A stretch of 64,000 bases of DNA from Methylocaldum sp002005105 (GTDB lineage Bacteria > Pseudomonadota > Gammaproteobacteria > Methylococcales > Methylococcaceae): NCBI RefSeq assembly GCF_051027545.1, contig NZ_CP194902.1, positions 4,278,001 through 4,342,000 on the forward strand, written 5' to 3'. Both the position numbers and the translations under genes were made by a program. This document shows positions 36,358 through 45,502 of this stretch, one piece after another; the first letter of the stretch is position 1; every line of letters begins with the position of its first letter. Below the pieces are notes generated by a model, which saw only the letters and a program-made list of their open reading frames with translations, was not told where the DNA came from and did not search any database.

Positions 36358-36456
36358 AGTACATTCAGGGAAGTCTTGCGGCATAGGCAACCTGCACGAC
36401 AACCATGCCAATCTAGCCAATCTGTCGAGATTCCGCAAATATTTGCGGAATGTACT
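36358..36456. mobile_element. IS630-derived MITE, copy 1 (99 bp)
   Basis: The ends AGTACATTCAGGGAAGTCTT and GATTCCGCAAATATTTGCGGAATGTACT copy the ends of the IS630 element at 23320. TA lies on both sides (36356-36357, 36457-36458); rejoined flanks read CACTAGAGC, again CTAG. No coding capacity. The second copy is at 61840-61929. Confidence 0.85.
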
Positions 36457-36776
36457 TAGAGCATTTTCATATCTACTGTACGGGCACTCGCGCGTAGGTC
36501 GGGAATCCTTTCCCGACGCCATGCTCCGGCCGAGCGTCTTCGTCGGCAAGGGATTGCCGACCTACGACCGTGCATCCCCCCGTAGGTCGGGAATCCTTTC
36601 CCGACGCCACGTCCCGGCCGAGCGTCTTCGTCGGAAGGGTCGCGACTAAAGCGACCGTTTGCGATTGGGAAAGGATTGCCGACCTACGAATGCTTGAATC
36701 CATTCACCCGAGCCGAAGGCGCCAACGACGTCCGCCAAGCTGGTTTTGCCGTACGAGCGCGATGAAAACGCTCTAA
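36457..36776. repeat. 310-bp repeat family, copy at 36.5 kb
   Basis: The left end TAGAGCATTTTCAT and right end ATGAAAACGCTCTA match the copies at 3295 and 61930. Inside is a two-fold tandem of a unit starting GTAGGTCGGGAATCC, one hairpin unit GTCGC...GCGAC plus the constant GTTTGCGATTGGGAAAGG. Bases 36664-36777 are nearly the exact reverse complement of 61926-62040. The remaining DNA up to 36994 shows nothing recognisable. Confidence 0.85.
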
Positions 36777-36994
36777 GGCCATTTGCAATCAATCCCTACA
36801 TACGAATGGAAACTGCTCTAAACCCAAAGCGGTCCGGAAGCCGCATCGAGTGGTCTACCCGAACGTACTTGCGCCACGATGGGCAAGCAGCCCGGATGAA
36901 ACATGGCTGAACCCGGCGGATCGAGGCCACCAATCCCGAATTCGGCAATGGCCTACTAGCCCGAACCAGCTATCGGAACTCTTTCAGCTCCTGC

Positions 36995-37966
36995 TCAAGG
37001 GCGCTTGAAAGCGATGCCTTCCGGTGCCGTGCCGACTTTGATGGTCTTGGTGATACGATCCTTCGTGGCGTCGATCACGGAGATCGTGTTATTTCCCGTA
37101 TTGGTCAAGAGCAGCAGTTTTCCATCGGCCGCAAAGCCGATGCCATGGGTGCCGGCATTCGGCGCAATCGCGACGGTCTTGACGATCGCATTGTTGGCCA
37201 GGTCGATCTTCTGCACGGTGCCGGCGCCGTCGTTGGCCACGTAAGCATGTTTCTGATCGGGCGTTACCGTCACCTGCACCGGCCCCGCATCCGTGGGGAT
37301 ACGGGTAATGACCTGGAGACTGTTGCCGTCGATAACGGCAACATGGTTGGCGGCATGACAGGCGATATAAACGCGCTGAGTGTCCTTGGCGAAACCGGCC
37401 CCCAAAGGACCGAGCCCGACCGGTATGGTGCCCATTACGTTCCGGTTGGTCCTGTCGATAACCGACACGTCGCCGCTGCCGAAATTGCTGACAAACACCC
37501 GGTCGCCCGCTATGAGCGCGAAGTGCGGCATGCGGCCGACCTTGATGGTGGCCAGCGGAGCATAGGTTCCGGGATCGATCACCGCGACGGCGTCATCGAA
37601 CTCGGTGGTGACGTAAGCTTCCTTGCCGTCGGAACTGATGAAGGTGTGGCGAGGGCCGTTACCGACCCGGAATGTCCGGCTCACTTGATCCGTAGCCGTG
37701 TCGATGATGGAAACCGTACCGTCGTTATTATTGGTAACCCAGGCCGTTTTTTGATCCGGGCTCAAAAAAACATTGTGGTCATGGACACCGACCTTGACCG
37801 TCCGAATCGTTTTGCCGGTGTTCAAATCAACGACCCCAACTTCACCCCCGAACCAGGCGGTAGCGTAAACTTTGCCGCCGGCCGCCTTGGATTCGGCCGC
37901 GCTCAACACGTTAACGACGCCTAGGACATAGCACAGCACGATGCCGAGAACTTGGGAATGCTTCAT
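36995..37966 (-). CDS. Secreted YVTN-family beta-propeller protein
   Basis: The 323-residue protein starts with a signal peptide (MKHSQVLGIVLCYVLGVV, cut after SAAES) and then repeats of about 42 residues such as KTAWVTNNNDGTVSIIDTAT, HFALIAGDRVFVSNFGSG and HAYVANDGAGTVQKIDLA, giving a seven-bladed propeller. Such periplasmic proteins are often found beside metal, methanol or cytochrome systems as binding or scaffold proteins. GGAGAGGAG gives a very strong ribosome binding site. No enzymatic residues can be assigned. Confidence 0.88.
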   Translation of the reverse strand: MKHSQVLGIVLCYVLGVVNVLSAAESKAAGGKVYATAWFGGEVGVVDLNTGKTIRTVKVGVHDHNVFLSPDQKTAWVTNNNDGTVSIIDTATDQVSRTFRVGNGPRHTFISSDGKEAYVTTEFDDAVAVIDPGTYAPLATIKVGRMPHFALIAGDRVFVSNFGSGDVSVIDRTNRNVMGTIPVGLGPLGAGFAKDTQRVYIACHAANHVAVIDGNSLQVITRIPTDAGPVQVTVTPDQKHAYVANDGAGTVQKIDLANNAIVKTVAIAPNAGTHGIGFAADGKLLLLTNTGNNTISVIDATKDRITKTIKVGTAPEGIAFKRP

Positions 37967-38102
37967 ATCGATCTCCTCTCCTAGTTCATATGTGGGAATC
38001 GGCAGCCGTCATTTCGGGCCGCTCATGCCTTCATGCGGGGTTTGACCGCAGCTCACTCAAAAGATAATGAAACGGGAGATATTCATTCTTAGGGGCTAGG
38101 TT

Positions 38103-38417
38103 TCATGATCTGATCCGCCAAGCCGGAATTTTTATCCGTTGTTTCTCAATCGGAGGAAGAGAGGAAACGGCGGAAGATAAAAGCGTCGATTCGTAATACT
38201 TCACAATGCCGTCGTAGAGACTGAAGCCATAGACCAACGCATCGCCCAGCATATCGAGGGCGTCGGCGAGGAGAGCGACCGAGCCGGCGATCAGGCCGGA
38301 AACAAGTTCGACGATGAACATCATCGCGTTCAGAGCCAAGACGATCCGGAGGGTCTTGGCTTGGCGCCCGCGGAGTAGCTCAAGCGCACCGGCTTTTTCA
38401 GTGCAGCATGCGTCCAT
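38103..38417 (-). pseudogene. Truncated CDF-family cation efflux protein
   Basis: The first 70 residues (MDACCTEKAGALELLRGRQ through ALLADALDMLGDALVYGFSLY) match the N-terminus of cation diffusion facilitators, including two membrane helices and the metal-site DxxxD. After residue 70 the sequence no longer resembles a CDF and stops at 104, whereas family members have about 200-300 residues and six helices. No continuation was found in other frames down to 37967. It lies 61 bases after the cusA stop on the same strand and is likely a broken remnant of a zinc/cobalt exporter. Confidence 0.75.
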
Positions 38418-38478
38418 CGTTTAAGCGATGCCTAATCCTAACCTAGGAGACTTCGACGGCTTACCGGGCCGGAAAGCT

Positions 38479-41400
38479 TCATGGCCCTTGGTCCGGCACT
38501 TGGTATTTGACATCCTTGTGCCAGCGCCAAATCAAGTAAACGGCCGGGATGACGAACAGTGTGAGCAGCATGGCGGAACCGACGCCGCCGATCATGGGGG
38601 CTGCCAGACGCTTCATCACATCCGCACCGGTACCGCTGGCCAGCATGACGGGAATGAGCCCTATGATGTTGGCGCCCCCGGCCATGGCCATGGGGCGGAT
38701 GCGTTCCACCGCCCCGGAAAATACCGTCTCCGTGAGATCCTCGAGGGACTTCAGTCGACCCGCTGCCTGGCGCCGTTTGACCGCCTCGTCGAGATAAGCC
38801 AGCATCACCGCGCTGGTCTCGGCGGCAACGCCCGCCAGGGCGATCAGCCCCACCCAGACCGCGATGCTCATGTTGTAGCCGAGCAAGGCCAGGTACCAGA
38901 TTCCGCCAACCAAGGACAAAGGGACGCCCAGCATGACCATGAGGGTCTTTGTGACGGAGCGGAAGGTGAAGTAATACAGCACGAAGATGATGGCGATAGT
39001 CAAGGGAATGAAAAGCTTGAGCCGTTCCTTGACGCGCGCCATGAATTCGTACTGCCCCGACCAGGTGAGGGTATAGCCGGGCGGCAGCTCGATGTTCTCC
39101 GCCACGCGCCGTTTGAGCTCCTCAACATAACCGCCCACGTCCCGTTCGGCCATATCCACGTAGACGTAGCCCGACAGCATGCCGTCCTCGTCCCGGATCA
39201 TGGCCGGACCGCTGACCATGCGCAGGGAGGCCAGCTGCGCCAGCGGCACTTGGGCGCCGCTGGGCGTATCGACCAGCACCCGCCTCAGCTTGTCCGGGTC
39301 GTCCCGAAGCTCCCGGAGATAACGTACGTTAATGGGATAGCGCTCCCGGCCTTCGATGGTGATGTCGATGTTCTCCCCGCCGATGGCCGATTCGATGTAT
39401 CGGTTCACGTCCATCACGGAAAGACCGTAGCGGGCGATCTCCTCGCGATTGATGGCGAAATCCAGGAAATAACCGCCGGAAACCCGTTCGGCATAGACGC
39501 TTCGGGTACCCGGCACCTCTTTCGCGATCATTTCGATCGATTTGCCGATCGCCTCGATTCGGTTCAGGTCGGGGCCGAAGATCTTGATCCCCACCGGCGT
39601 GCGCACGCCGGTGGTCAGCATGTCGACGCGCGCCTTGATCGGCATGGTCCAGGCATTGGTGACGCCCGGAAACTGCAGGGTCCGATCCATCTCATCGACC
39701 AGACTGTCATAGGTGACGCCCGGTCGCCACTCTTCTTTGGGCTTGAGTTCGACGATCACTTCCATCATGGAAAATGGCGCCGGATCGGTGGAGGTTTCGG
39801 CGCGCCCGGCCTTGCCGAACACGTGCGCCACCTCGGGGACGGCCATGAGCTTCCGGTCCATTTGCTGCAGGAGCTTGCCCGCCTCGGTCACCGAAATGCC
39901 GGGCAAGGTGGTGGGCATGTACAGGATGGTGCCCTCGTAGAGGGGGGGCATGAACTCCGAGCCCATCCGCTGATAGACCGGAATGATGCTGACGACGAGC
40001 AAAACGGACAAGACCATGAGGGACACGCGGTAGCGCAGCGCGAGCCTGAGCAGCGGCGCATAGGCTCGCTGCAAAAGACGGCTCACCGGATGGCGCGCCT
40101 CGGGCCGGATGCGCCCCCGGATCAGGAGCGACAGCAGGGCCGGAATCAAGGTCACCGCCAGCACCGCGCTCATGGCGATGGACAGGTTCTTGGTCCAGGC
40201 CAATGGTTTGAACAGCCGGCCTTCCTGGGCCTCCAGGGTGAACACCGGCATGAACGCCACGGCAATGACCAGGAGCGATGCGAAAATCGCGGGACCCACT
40301 TCCTTGGCGGAATCGATGAGCACCCGCTCGCGGCTGCCCCGTCGACCGCCCCGGTCCCATTCCTCCAGGCGCTTATGGGCGTTGTCGACCATCACGATGG
40401 CGGCGTCCACCATATCGCCGATGGCGACGATGATGCCGCCGATGGACATGATGTTCAGGCCGAGCCCCATGAAATAAATGGGGATGAAGGCGATAAGCAC
40501 AGCGAGCGGCAGGGTGATGATGGGGATCAGGGCCGAGCGGAAGTGCAGCAGGAAGCCTGCGATCAGGACGCTGACGACGATCAGTTCCTCGATCAGATTC
40601 TCGGTGGCCGTGGCGATGGACTGCCGGATCAGGTCGCTGCGGTCGTAAACCGTCACGATCTTGACGCCCGGGGGCAGCGAAGGCTCGATTTGTTTGAGTT
40701 TCGCCTTGATGCGGTCGATGACCTTGGGGGCGTCTTCGCCGTAGCGCATGATCACGACGCCGCCCACCACTTCGCCCCGACCGTCGAGTTCCACCAGACC
40801 CCGCCGCATGTCCGGCCCGAGCGTCACCGTCGCGACATCCCGCAGCAAGATCGGTGTTCCGCCGGGATTCACCCCCACCGCGATACTCTCGATATCCGCA
40901 ACGGATTTAATATAGCCGCGGCCGCGCACCATGTATTCGGCGCCGGAAAGTTCCACCACCCGACCGCCCACGTCCAAATTGCTCATCCGCACCTTGTCCA
41001 CAATGTCCGATACCGATAGCCGGTAACCCAGCAGTTTGGTCGGATCCAGGTTGATCTGGTATTGGCGCACGAATCCGCCCACGCTCGCCACCTCCGCCAC
41101 CCCGTCCACGCTGGCCAGCCAATACCGCAGGTACCAATCCTGAAAGGAACGTAGCGAGGCGAGGTCTTGCTGTCCGGTCTCGTCGACGAGGGCGTACTGA
41201 AATACCCAGCCCACCGCCGTGGCGTCCGGCCCAAGCTGGGGCGTCACGCCCTCGGGCAACCGTCCGGCCAACTGGCTCATGTATTCCAGGACGCGCGAAC
41301 GGGCCCAATAAATGTCGGTGCCGTCCTTGAACAGCACGTAAACGTAGGAATAGCCGAAGTCCGAAAAGCCGCGCACTACGGTGACATTGGGCGCCGAGAT

Positions 41401-41619
41401 CAAGGCGGTTACGATGGGATAGGTAATCTGGTCTTCCACCAGGTCCGGCGAACGTCCCGGCCATTTGGCATAGACGATGACTTGGGTATCGGACAGGTCC
41501 GGCAGGGCATCGATCGGGGTGTTCTTTAAACTCCAAAAACCCGCCGAGGCCAGGCCGAACACCAGCAGGAACACGATGAAGCGGTTTTTGGCGCAGAACT
41601 CGATGATGTTTTCGACCAT
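38479..41619 (-). CDS. cusA: Heavy-metal RND efflux pump, CusA-type (system 1)
   Basis: The 1046-residue inner-membrane pump has the twelve-helix RND layout: TM1 at the N-terminus (IEFCAKNRFIVFLLVFGLA), the periplasmic porter segments, the TM4 proton-relay sequence IGDMVDAAIVMVDNAHK, and DVDPTK-like docking segments. The HME subtype is marked by TPIDALPDLSDTQV and by Met-containing pore segments (FSMMEV, RVDMLTTGV), as in copper/silver exporters. Its start lies two bases from an inverted repeat arm that supplies AGGGGGG as ribosome binding site. Order on the minus strand: cusC, cusB, DUF559 gene, cusA, CDF fragment. Confidence 0.95.
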   Translation of the reverse strand: MVENIIEFCAKNRFIVFLLVFGLASAGFWSLKNTPIDALPDLSDTQVIVYAKWPGRSPDLVEDQITYPIVTALISAPNVTVVRGFSDFGYSYVYVLFKDGTDIYWARSRVLEYMSQLAGRLPEGVTPQLGPDATAVGWVFQYALVDETGQQDLASLRSFQDWYLRYWLASVDGVAEVASVGGFVRQYQINLDPTKLLGYRLSVSDIVDKVRMSNLDVGGRVVELSGAEYMVRGRGYIKSVADIESIAVGVNPGGTPILLRDVATVTLGPDMRRGLVELDGRGEVVGGVVIMRYGEDAPKVIDRIKAKLKQIEPSLPPGVKIVTVYDRSDLIRQSIATATENLIEELIVVSVLIAGFLLHFRSALIPIITLPLAVLIAFIPIYFMGLGLNIMSIGGIIVAIGDMVDAAIVMVDNAHKRLEEWDRGGRRGSRERVLIDSAKEVGPAIFASLLVIAVAFMPVFTLEAQEGRLFKPLAWTKNLSIAMSAVLAVTLIPALLSLLIRGRIRPEARHPVSRLLQRAYAPLLRLALRYRVSLMVLSVLLVVSIIPVYQRMGSEFMPPLYEGTILYMPTTLPGISVTEAGKLLQQMDRKLMAVPEVAHVFGKAGRAETSTDPAPFSMMEVIVELKPKEEWRPGVTYDSLVDEMDRTLQFPGVTNAWTMPIKARVDMLTTGVRTPVGIKIFGPDLNRIEAIGKSIEMIAKEVPGTRSVYAERVSGGYFLDFAINREEIARYGLSVMDVNRYIESAIGGENIDITIEGRERYPINVRYLRELRDDPDKLRRVLVDTPSGAQVPLAQLASLRMVSGPAMIRDEDGMLSGYVYVDMAERDVGGYVEELKRRVAENIELPPGYTLTWSGQYEFMARVKERLKLFIPLTIAIIFVLYYFTFRSVTKTLMVMLGVPLSLVGGIWYLALLGYNMSIAVWVGLIALAGVAAETSAVMLAYLDEAVKRRQAAGRLKSLEDLTETVFSGAVERIRPMAMAGGANIIGLIPVMLASGTGADVMKRLAAPMIGGVGSAMLLTLFVIPAVYLIWRWHKDVKYQVPDQGP

Positions 41620-41620
41620 G

Positions 41621-41812
41621 GAAATCCCCCCTAGCCCCCTTTTTCAAAGGGGGGTGAGTTCGGTTCTCTTTACCAACAATCATCCCGCGATCAACAGGAG
41701 ATAAGCTTTTGTTCCCTGATGGGTCAACCGGGGCGAGTTGCTTTTCCCCCCTCGATCAATAGGGGCGAACTTTTGTTCCCCCCTTTGAAAAAGGGGGGCT
41801 AGGGGGGATTTC
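41621..41812. repeat. Inverted repeat pair between cusA and the DUF559 gene
   Basis: GAAATCCCCCCTAGCCCCC and TTTTTCAAAGGGGGG (41621-41654) face the same sequence in reverse at 41777-41812, with one base of indel. The right arm encodes the last residues (GNPP) and the TAG stop of the DUF559 gene; the left arm supplies the cusA ribosome binding site. The 120 bases between the arms hold no gene. Confidence 0.88.
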
Positions 41813-42173
41813 CACGAATCCGCTCCATAACTTCCCGATGGATCGCCTCCAGCACGGCATCCAATTCCAGCAATACCTGAAGATCGTTAAAGCGCAACAC
41901 CTTGAGTCCGAGTCCGTTGAGATAGGCATCTCGGTGCGCATCCTTGTTTCGATAGTCAACGCCCAGATGCTGGGCACCATCCACTTCGATGACCAACCCG
42001 GCTTTGGACGAGTAAAAGTCGACGATGAAGTTTCCAATGGGTTTTTGCCGGTAGAACTGCGCATTCCCAATCTGCTTTCCGCGCAGATGTCTCCACAGTT
42101 TTTGCTCGGCATCGGTCATGCCCTTACGCAAGCGGCGAGAGTACTGTTTCAGCCCGGAGTTGTATGTGAGCAT
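41799..42173 (-). CDS. DUF559 protein (PD-(D/E)XK nuclease-like)
   Basis: The 124-residue protein has the DUF559 pattern: RLRKGMTDAEQKLWRHLRGK, then FYRQKPIGNFIVDFYS, LVIEVDGAQH and LRFNDLQVL. The family has a Vsr/restriction-endonuclease fold; the acidic residues in VDF and EVDG fit the metal site. Function in cells is unsettled. Its last codons and stop lie inside a repeat arm. It separates cusB from cusA and is unrelated to metal export, so it is probably a passenger carried with the repeats. AAGGGAAA precedes the ATG. Confidence 0.85.
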   Translation of the reverse strand: MLTYNSGLKQYSRRLRKGMTDAEQKLWRHLRGKQIGNAQFYRQKPIGNFIVDFYSSKAGLVIEVDGAQHLGVDYRNKDAHRDAYLNGLGLKVLRFNDLQVLLELDAVLEAIHREVMERIRGNPP

Positions 42174-42206
42174 ATTTCGATTTCCCTTGGACTTATGGTA
42201 TGTGCC

Positions 42207-43412
42207 TCAATGTTTCATGCCGGCCATGCCGCCTACGGCGGCCTTCAGCTGGCTTTCCGAATCGATCAGAAAGTTCGCCGAGGTAACGACGTGGTCGCCC
42301 GGCTCGATGCCTTCGGTGATCTCGACCCATTCCGCGCCTCGCACCCCCGTTGTCACGTTGCGCCATTCGAGCTTGCCGCCGCCATGGTGGATGAAGATGA
42401 TTTTCCGCTCCCCGGTTTCGAGCACCGCATCTTTCGGCACCGCGAGCCGCAGCCCCAGCGGGACGTTCAGCTCGACGTTGGCGTACATGTCCGGCTTGAG
42501 CCGTTCCTCGGGATTAGCCAGCGTGAAGCGGACTTTGGCGGTGCGCGTCTGCGGATCAAGGGTGGGATAGATGAAGTCGACGCGCGCTTCGAAATGGGTT
42601 TTGGGATCGTACGAGAGCGTCACATCGGCAGTCTGCCCGACCTTGATCAAAGGCAGTTCGTATTCGTAAATGTCGCCCAGAATCCAGATCGAGGTCAGGT
42701 CGGCGATGGTATACAGAGGCTCGCCCGGTTTGACGTACATCCCGGCCACGGCCTTGCGCTCGATGACGGTGCCCGAAATCGGCGCGTGGATGGGCAGGGT
42801 CTTGAGCACTGCGCCGGTGCGCTCGAGATCCTCGATGTGGTCTTCGGTGATGTCCCACAGAGCCAAGCGCCGGCGCGTCACCTCCAGCAAGGACCGGGCG
42901 CCCTGCGCCACTTCCGGGAATTCGCTCGTTCCGAGGTCTCGGACGCTTTGCAGAGCGAGCAGGTATTCCTGCTGGGTGGCGACCAGATCAGGGCTGTACA
43001 AAGTGAACAATATTTGGCCCTGCTTGACGCGATCCCCGGTGGCGCTCACGTACAGCCGGTCGATCCAGCCTTCGATCTTGATGTTGACGTTGGCGAGCTT
43101 GCGCTCGTCGATCTCGACCCGGCCCACGGTCCGGATCGTCCGGGTCAGGGGCCGCTGTTCCGCAATCTCGAACCGGACTCCGATCTCCTGTAGCCGTTCC
43201 GGGCTGATGGTCATGGTGTTGGTGCCACCCGGGACCGCGACGGGCGGTGCAGCTTCTTCTCCGCCCGGAGCCGCCCCGTGGCCGGCGTGGGCCGCTGGCG
43301 GCGGGGTAGCGGGTGCGGGCCCCTCGTTTCCGCACCCCACAAGCAGCAATGAAGTAATCAGTCCTACCGCCCACAGCGTTCTAGATCGCGGCGGGTGCCA
43401 TCCGTTTATCAT
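42207..43412 (-). CDS. cusB: CusB-type periplasmic adaptor lipoprotein (system 1)
   Basis: The 401-residue membrane fusion protein begins MINGWHPPRSRTLWAV and carries a lipobox (SLLLVGC) so it should be anchored in the inner membrane. A His/Ala/Pro-rich linker follows. The barrel-sandwich and hairpin segments are clear: GWIDRLYVSATGDRVKQGQ, IHAPISGTVIERKAV, TSIWILGDIYEYEL and FIYPTLDPQTRTAKVRF. It links the RND pump to the outer-membrane channel and may hand over Cu/Ag. I place the start at 43412 (AAGGA upstream), not at the longer frame start 43469. It ends 33 bases before the DUF559 gene. Confidence 0.92.
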   Translation of the reverse strand: MINGWHPPRSRTLWAVGLITSLLLVGCGNEGPAPATPPPAAHAGHGAAPGGEEAAPPVAVPGGTNTMTISPERLQEIGVRFEIAEQRPLTRTIRTVGRVEIDERKLANVNIKIEGWIDRLYVSATGDRVKQGQILFTLYSPDLVATQQEYLLALQSVRDLGTSEFPEVAQGARSLLEVTRRRLALWDITEDHIEDLERTGAVLKTLPIHAPISGTVIERKAVAGMYVKPGEPLYTIADLTSIWILGDIYEYELPLIKVGQTADVTLSYDPKTHFEARVDFIYPTLDPQTRTAKVRFTLANPEERLKPDMYANVELNVPLGLRLAVPKDAVLETGERKIIFIHHGGGKLEWRNVTTGVRGAEWVEITEGIEPGDHVVTSANFLIDSESQLKAAVGGMAGMKH

Positions 43413-43482
43413 GGCGCACATCCTTGTGCTCCACCCTCCGGGCGCACTGCCGTGCGTGCAAAACGCCAATCCTGTCGTTTTG

Positions 43483-44721
43483 TCATGGTCTTTCTCCGAT
43501 AATCTCCTCGAGCCGGGCCAGCGCTTTTTCGTGTTCGGTCATCTCGCCGTGCAGTTCGATCTCGTTTTCCTGCAAGGTCAAGAGGCTGTTTAGCAGGGTC
43601 AAAAAATCCACCTTGCCGACGGCATAGCTCGCCTGAGCCGAGGCCAGGGTCAGGCGAGCTTGCGGAATGAGGACCTCCGCCAGCAGTTTGACCAATTCTT
43701 CCGCCCTCTGTGCGCGAGCGAGGTTGTCCTGCACCCGGGCCGAAAGCGCTTGTTTTACCGCCCACCAGTCCTGCAGGGCGGCCTCCCGTCTCGCCACCGC
43801 CTCCTTCACGCCGTAACGTTGTTTGGTGGCGTAATACAGCGGTACCCGGACACCCAGCATCACTTGATAGCCGTCTCGCCGCATCGTTTCGTTGCGAAGA
43901 CCCAGCGCGCTCAGCTCGAAATCGGGGAAATACTCGCGTTTCGCCAAAGCGATGGCATTTTCGCTCCGTTCGATGTCTTTCATTTGCGCCCGCAGCAGCG
44001 GTGCCGCCTGCTCGATCAGAGCCTGGATTTCTACCGGGTTGTGTTCAAGGGGCGTGACCCGGATCTCCTGAGGCACGCCCAAAGGGCGGGTGGGCGGATA
44101 CCGGAGAATTTGATTGATCTCTGCCCGTAGTGATATGCCCTGCTGTTCCAGAATAGCCAGACGCTGCAGCACCCGCGAGATTTCGGTCTGGGCGCGGAAC
44201 ACGTCCTGCTGCGTCCCTTGTCCCACCATGTAGCGGGCTTTCGCGGTTTTCTCGAAGTTTTGCAGCAAACCGAGGTTCTTCCGCACGACTTCGAGGGATT
44301 TGTGCACCAGATGCAGGTTGTAGAAGGCTTCCTTGAGTTGCGCCACCACATTCAGTTGCACCGCCAGGTATTCCTGTTCGATCCGATCGGCTTCGCTCGC
44401 GGCCACCTCGCCCCTGAGGCCGAGCTTGCCCGGAAAGGGAATTTCCTGGCTGACCCCGTACATCGCTTCCCGCTCGACGACCTCCCGATAGCCCAGATTG
44501 ATCTTGGGGTCGGGCAAGGTCCGGACTTGCGGGATCACCGCTCGGGCGGCCTCGAAACGCTGCCGCGCGGACTGGATGTCCGGATTGTTCTCCAGGGTTT
44601 CTTGAACGAGGCGTTCCAAGTCCAGGCGAGGTTCTGCCTGTTCTCCGGCGGCCGCTAGGCTCCAAAGTGCGACCGCCAAGAGGATGCCAAAACGGCATCG
44701 GCTTCTATTGGGTTTCAGCAT
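43483..44721 (-). CDS. cusC: CusC/TolC-type outer-membrane channel (system 1)
   Basis: The 412-residue protein has a signal peptide (residues about 8-27, LLAVALWSLAAAGEQA) and the two-fold OEP repeat of TolC-like efflux channels: long helices such as DIQSARQRFEAARAVIPQ and GVKEAVARREAALQD with the strand segments PKINLGYREVV and GYQVMLGVRVPLYY. It forms the exit duct for the Cus-type pump. It is the first gene of system 1; the stop is about 70 bases before the cusB start. The 44722-44800 upstream region shows no recognisable operator. Confidence 0.92.
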   Translation of the reverse strand: MLKPNRSRCRFGILLAVALWSLAAAGEQAEPRLDLERLVQETLENNPDIQSARQRFEAARAVIPQVRTLPDPKINLGYREVVEREAMYGVSQEIPFPGKLGLRGEVAASEADRIEQEYLAVQLNVVAQLKEAFYNLHLVHKSLEVVRKNLGLLQNFEKTAKARYMVGQGTQQDVFRAQTEISRVLQRLAILEQQGISLRAEINQILRYPPTRPLGVPQEIRVTPLEHNPVEIQALIEQAAPLLRAQMKDIERSENAIALAKREYFPDFELSALGLRNETMRRDGYQVMLGVRVPLYYATKQRYGVKEAVARREAALQDWWAVKQALSARVQDNLARAQRAEELVKLLAEVLIPQARLTLASAQASYAVGKVDFLTLLNSLLTLQENEIELHGEMTEHEKALARLEEIIGERP

Positions 44722-44800
44722 GAACCTCTCCTGGGATGCGATTGAATGATCGTCAGAGCCGTGACACCGGATTTTGAAGAAACGCTCAAACGGACTGAAC

Positions 44801-45376
44801 TCATGGCGTGTCCTCTTCGGCCTTCGGTTTCGGAATCACGGGGCAGAATCCCTGCGGTTCTACACCTAAGGCCGCATTGAACTTGCTCGACAAGTTTTGA
44901 AAGGCGATCAGAGCAGTCAATTCGACGATCGCATCGTCATCGAAATGGCGGCGCAGTTGCTCGAAGTGCTTCGACGCGGGGTGGCGGCCCGAGTCGGTCA
45001 CGGCCTCCGCGTAAGCCAGCGCGGCCTTTTCCCGCTCGCTGAACAAAGGACTCGTGTCGAAATCGGCAATCGGCGCCAGCTTTTCCGGATCGAGTCCACG
45101 CCGGAGGACGAGAAAAAAGTTGAGATCGACGCAAAAATGACAGCCGTTGATCAGGGAGACACGGACCGTGATGAGCGAGCGTAGTGTCGATTCGATCGAC
45201 GAGGTGCGGCGGTCGAGCGCACCATAGAGCAGCGCCAGGGCGGCAAAGACTTTGGGCATTCGTGCCCACAGGCGCGCGGATTCGAGCACGCCGCCATAGC
45301 GGCGCTTCTGGTTCCAAAAGAAAAGCCGCACATACCATGGAAACCGATAATCAGATGGAGTGGCGATGATCGGCAT
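44801..45376 (-). CDS. Carboxymuconolactone decarboxylase/AhpD-like protein
   Basis: The 191-residue all-helical protein carries the AhpD-type motif NGCHFCVDLN with the redox pair Cys79 and Cys82. Such proteins reduce peroxide or other disulfide substrates, or are of unknown activity. The nearby segment RSLITVRVSLI matches the family helix before the CxxC. It sits between the two cus systems on the same strand, and might relieve metal-induced oxidative stress; that link is inferred only from position. No signal peptide. Confidence 0.82.
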   Translation of the reverse strand: MPIIATPSDYRFPWYVRLFFWNQKRRYGGVLESARLWARMPKVFAALALLYGALDRRTSSIESTLRSLITVRVSLINGCHFCVDLNFFLVLRRGLDPEKLAPIADFDTSPLFSEREKAALAYAEAVTDSGRHPASKHFEQLRRHFDDDAIVELTALIAFQNLSSKFNAALGVEPQGFCPVIPKPKAEEDTP

Positions 45377-45441
45377 GATGTTTTCCCATTAAATCACCGG
45401 GGCGGGATGATTATTCCCATCCGGGGGCTGGATGTGAACGG

Positions 45442-45488
45442 TTAACCTCGATCAGGTTAAGGGACATGGGTAGAGACTTCCATGTCCC
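45442..45488. terminator. Double hairpin between lipoprotein and AhpD-like genes
   Basis: TTAACCT (45442-45448) pairs with AGGTTAA (45454-45460), and GGGACATGG (45461-45469) pairs with CCATGTCCC (45480-45488). The two stems are adjacent. No T-run follows on either strand, so termination is only likely, not certain. Confidence 0.5.
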
Positions 45489-45502
45489 CGAACCGATGGG
45501 CG

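Noticed and set aside
38428..41019. Long + strand frame of 863 codons
   Set aside because: It lies antisense to the well-conserved CusA gene. Its translation is Gly/His/Asp-rich low-complexity, the usual shadow of a GC-rich gene, and it lacks a ribosome binding site.
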